Source of the DNA: Bacteroidales bacterium UBA6340
Lineage (GTDB): Bacteria; Bacteroidota; Bacteroidia; Bacteroidales; Paludibacteraceae
NCBI GenBank assembly: GCA_002440265.1
Contig: DJSG01000052.1
Coordinates: 9,484 to 15,664, forward strand
Reading direction: 5' to 3'
DNA length: 6,181 bases
Under the pieces are notes generated by a model. It was given only the letters and a program-made list of their open reading frames with translations, searched no databases and was not told the origin of the DNA. Of this stretch, positions 3,680-6,181 are shown piece by piece. The position numbers and the translations under genes are program-made. Position 1 is the first letter of the stretch. Every line of letters starts with the position of its first letter.

Positions 3680-6181
3680 TCATGTCAGTTGTTGGTACAT
3701 CTCCAGCAGTCGTGCCACGCAGTCAGACTCTGTCATTGTGGTCGGGAAACCGTATGCTGCCATTACTGCACGGTCGTTGGCTTGGTGGGCACGGCGCAGT
3801 TCGATGGGCATAGTGACTTCGTCGTACAAGTCCGCCAATGAGCAATCGGGATATTCTGCCCGTGCGTCCAAGATGGCTTGGGCGGTGGTCTCTATCTTCT
3901 GCCGCTGCTCCTCGGTGGGGTTGCACCATGGGAAATTGTTGTAAACGATAGTATTAGAATAACTATAATCAGATTTTAATCGCCCACATACTGCCCGCAT
4001 CCATGCCATATGCACATTAGAGGTTAGCACTCCAAAGTAATACAGAGACGCATTGGGTAACATAAATAATTTATCACCGGGGATTATACTCTTCGGTAAA
4101 TACTCCATTGGAATATACCTGCGCCGTTCAGAGGAGACTTTGGGAATGGCAACATAATCACTTGTACATTCCCGAACCTCATCAAATAGCATAGGAGTGT
4201 CTGCTTTCTTTCTCGTTGCCTCTTTAGGACTTTGTAAGCGATACTCTCTAACAGCCTCTATACGCTCCATTACTTTTCTACATTTTCTCACTTCAGCAGG
4301 ATTGGCATTTACCAACCACAAACAAAATCTTGTTTTTCGGTCAATAAAATCCTTCCCCATCATATAAGGTCGAATCCATTGTTCTGCAATTGGATTTTCT
4401 TTGATAAGTTCCTCTTTTTCTTCAGCAGACATAATCAAGAAGCCACCTTCAGTAGGTTTTCCGCCGTTGAGCAAAATAGGGACATCACAAATAGGATTAT
4501 ATCTATTTTCTACGAATACAGTAGATTTTGCATTCACCAAATAAGGACTTATATTCTCACATTGTTTATATGTTCCATCTGTAAAATATAACCGTTTCGG
4601 CTCATTATTTGGCGTTATAGAGAAACCAACAATCACACAATGCACATGGGCTTTTAGACTGCTTTCGCTATCCCAACGAAAAGTCGGGTATGCAAAATCA
4701 ATGTGTATGCCATATCGTTCAAAGAGTGGTTTCCATATTCCTGCTACTTGCTCGCCTTGCGTAATAGAATTGGTGGATACAAGAGCCGTACGAACAGCGG
4801 GATTCGTGGTCATCATTTCTGTGGCTTTGTAATACCATCCTGCTACATAATCAACCTTTCCTGCAGTCTTGTATGGTTTGCCATTTTCATCTACAAGTAT
4901 AGAAAGTATATCCTCTTTTTGCTCTTTGTTTTGTAATGAGTATCCCACAAAGGGCGGGTTGCCCATGATGTAGTTAAGTTGGTCTGTCGGGACCACCCGA
5001 CTCCAGTCGGTGCGCAGGGCGTTGCCCTCGTGGATATTGTGGTAGGCGTGGAGGGGCAGGGGCTTGGCTTCTATTTGGCAGATACGCTCTGTCTCACGCA
5101 GCATCTGCAACTCGGCTATCCACAGAGCGGTGGTCGCTACCGAGACCGCAAAGTCGTTTATCTCGATGCCGTAGAACTGGTGTATATCCACACGGATAGG
5201 ATTGGTGAACGTGCCCAACTGCATTTGGTCGCCTTGCAGGAGACGGATAACCTTGTTCTCCAAACGGCGCAGGCTGATGTAGGTCTCTGTCAGGAAGTTG
5301 CCGCTGCCGCACGCAGGGTCGAAGAACGTGAGCGATGCTAATTTGTCCTGGAAAGCACGCAGATTTTGAATGATGAATTTTGAATTATGAGTTTTATCGT
5401 TTGCAATACTCTCGAACTCGTGCTGCAGGTCGTTGAGGAACAGCGGGTCTATCACCTTGTGTATATTCTCGATACTCGTGTAGTGCATACCGCCCGAGCG
5501 GCGTGTGTCGGGGTTCAGTGTACTCTCAAACACCGCTCCGAAGATAGTGGGACTTATCTCCGACCAGTCGAAGTCCTCCGAGGCTTTGGAGAGCAGGAGC
5601 GTGCGTATCTCATCGGTCAGTTGCGGTATCTCGATGTTCTCGTTGGAGAATAGTCCGCCGTTCACATACGGAAACCGCCGCAGGTCGTCGTCCAAGTACG
5701 GATCGCGGTCTTCGGGCTTGGTGTCTAATACACGGAACAGGTCTATCAGCGCACGGCGCAGGTGCGGGGCGGGAAACTGGTTGAGGTAGTCGTGAAACTC
5801 GTTTTTGTCGCCAAACAGCCCCGCGTCCTCGGCAAAGAGGCAGAAGACGAGCCGCACACACAATTGGTTGAGCGAGACGAGTGTGTCGGGGTCATCGGGA
5901 TGGGCGTACTGAGGACGGATGGCATCGTATATCTTCCCCACCAGGTCGCCCGCCTGTATGGACAGTTCCATCTCCTTGCGCAGGGTGTCGCTGCCCGTGT
6001 CCACGAGGAAACGCAGACGGTAATGCTCTTTCTCGAGGTTCTCCAACAGCACCACTTGCGGCTCGCCGTTGGGCTGCTCCATATCGTATATCCATAACTC
6101 GCGGAAGTTGCACGTTACTATCCACCGCGGGCGTTGCGAATAGGGCAGTTCGGCGGCATAGCGTTTGGCTTGCTGGAACGG
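3680..6181 (-). CDS. MmeI-like (type IIL/IIG) DNA adenine methyltransferase / restriction enzyme, 5' end outside window
   Basis: This is a single-chain enzyme that methylates adenine in a specific DNA site and, in complete MmeI-type members, also cleaves at a distance. The frame is open to the window edge: 833 residues are visible, starting PFQQAKRY...RPRWIVTCNF, which resembles the MmeI region just after the nuclease domain. Roughly 100 N-terminal residues, where the PD-(D/E)XK nuclease would be, are therefore probably missing from view. Counting from the first visible residue, the order is: helical linker; motif X-like region with SGGMHYT (about 214-248); motif I FDPACGSGNF (287-296); FYGIEIND (336-343); catalytic NPPF (408-411); target-recognition region (about 603-750) with IRPYMMGKDF, AIPKVSSERRRYIP and GRLKSDYSYSN; NNFPW; and a C-terminal helical part. 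MEQPNGEP at 6082 is an internal Met. Odd features are an in-frame AT-rich repeat before motif I and an AT-rich middle block. It faces the abiE operon tail to tail, forming a defence locus. Restriction activity is not provable here. Confidence 0.9.
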   Translation of the reverse strand, partial: PFQQAKRYAAELPYSQRPRWIVTCNFRELWIYDMEQPNGEPQVVLLENLEKEHYRLRFLVDTGSDTLRKEMELSIQAGDLVGKIYDAIRPQYAHPDDPDTLVSLNQLCVRLVFCLFAEDAGLFGDKNEFHDYLNQFPAPHLRRALIDLFRVLDTKPEDRDPYLDDDLRRFPYVNGGLFSNENIEIPQLTDEIRTLLLSKASEDFDWSEISPTIFGAVFESTLNPDTRRSGGMHYTSIENIHKVIDPLFLNDLQHEFESIANDKTHNSKFIIQNLRAFQDKLASLTFFDPACGSGNFLTETYISLRRLENKVIRLLQGDQMQLGTFTNPIRVDIHQFYGIEINDFAVSVATTALWIAELQMLRETERICQIEAKPLPLHAYHNIHEGNALRTDWSRVVPTDQLNYIMGNPPFVGYSLQNKEQKEDILSILVDENGKPYKTAGKVDYVAGWYYKATEMMTTNPAVRTALVSTNSITQGEQVAGIWKPLFERYGIHIDFAYPTFRWDSESSLKAHVHCVIVGFSITPNNEPKRLYFTDGTYKQCENISPYLVNAKSTVFVENRYNPICDVPILLNGGKPTEGGFLIMSAEEKEELIKENPIAEQWIRPYMMGKDFIDRKTRFCLWLVNANPAEVRKCRKVMERIEAVREYRLQSPKEATRKKADTPMLFDEVRECTSDYVAIPKVSSERRRYIPMEYLPKSIIPGDKLFMLPNASLYYFGVLTSNVHMAWMRAVCGRLKSDYSYSNTIVYNNFPWCNPTEEQRQKIETTAQAILDARAEYPDCSLADLYDEVTMPIELRRAHQANDRAVMAAYGFPTTMTESDCVARLLEMYQQLT
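3930..4950 (-). other. AT-rich module inside the MmeI-like gene (catalytic motif IV to end of target-recognition region)
   Basis: By hand count, 3961-4980 is about 39% GC, while 3681-3920 is about 57% and 4981-5340 about 58%. The change is abrupt on both sides. The edges fall on conserved protein motifs: NPPF at 4949-4960 and the YSNTIVYNNFPW stretch near 3930-3960. The frame is continuous across both edges. The block encodes the second half of the catalytic domain and the DNA-recognition region, which is the part that sets sequence specificity. I infer replacement by homologous recombination at the conserved motifs; the composition shift itself is directly seen. Confidence 0.7.
5362..5389. 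repeat. In-frame AT-rich tandem 14-mer within the MmeI-like gene
   Basis: Two adjacent 14-mers, GATTTTGAATGATG (5362-5375) and AATTTTGAATTATG (5376-5389), agree at 12 of 14 positions. On the coding strand they translate to HNSKFIIQN, just 13 residues before SAM motif I (FDPACGSGNF). The stretch is strongly AT-rich inside about 57% GC coding sequence. It resembles the short TGAATT(A/T)TGA-type repeats often seen in intergenic DNA of Bacteroidetes, here sitting in a protein linker without breaking the frame. Kinship to an intergenic repeat family is from memory, not from a search. Confidence 0.7.

Noticed and set aside
5362..5389. Possible CRISPR-like or insertion sequence trace from the tandem 14-mer
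   Set aside because: There are only two adjacent units with no spacer, and no terminal inverted repeats or transposase nearby.
6080..6082. ATG as the true start of the MmeI-like gene
   Set aside because: The frame stays open through 33 more codons to the window edge, and these residues (PFQQAKRY, RPRWIVTCNF) resemble conserved MmeI-family sequence, so this Met is internal.
5762..6097. 111-codon open frame on the plus strand opposite the MmeI-like gene
   Set aside because: It is a shadow of GC-rich coding sequence on the other strand with no domain signal.

Overview
The window looks like a chromosomal segment of a Bacteroidota member, probably order Bacteroidales. Three things point there: the TrmD sequence is of Bacteroidetes type (NLRDF, CGHYKGVD, YTRPAEYKGW); both visible promoters follow the Bacteroidetes pattern TTTG/TTG-N20-TAnnTTTG with -7 box TACCTTTG; and the genes lack Shine-Dalgarno sequences. 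No genus can be named from this sequence alone.

Layout from left to right: (1) positions 1-64 hold a short leader with a tandem TTAACTA repeat, followed by trmD (tRNA m1G37 methyltransferase) on the plus strand. (2) A secreted serine hydrolase of the beta-lactamase/esterase (S12, class C-like) family lies on the minus strand; its 3' end overlaps the trmD 3' end by 8 bp. (3) A divergent intergenic region, about 1884-2145, carries a promoter in each direction and a striking inverted/direct repeat array that is probably an autoregulatory operator. (4) A two-gene operon with an ATGA overlap encodes an AbiEi-type winged-helix antitoxin and an AbiEii-type nucleotidyltransferase toxin (type IV toxin-antitoxin / abortive infection). 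(5) A 71-bp convergent gap holds a hairpin. (6) A large minus-strand gene, cut by the right window edge, encodes an MmeI-like single-chain (type IIL/IIG) DNA methyltransferase, probably restriction-modification.

The right half is therefore a small defence locus (AbiE plus a modification/restriction enzyme) next to housekeeping trmD. Base composition supports patchwork acquisition. Samples of trmD and the outer parts of the MmeI-like gene are about 55-58% GC. The abiE genes are in the mid-40s. The central part of the MmeI-like gene, from catalytic motif NPPF to the end of the target-recognition region, falls to about 39% (hand counts). That block starts and stops at conserved motifs, as expected if a specificity module had been swapped. 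The same gene also carries a short AT-rich tandem repeat translated in frame just before SAM-binding motif I. No RNA genes, insertion sequences or CRISPR arrays were seen.
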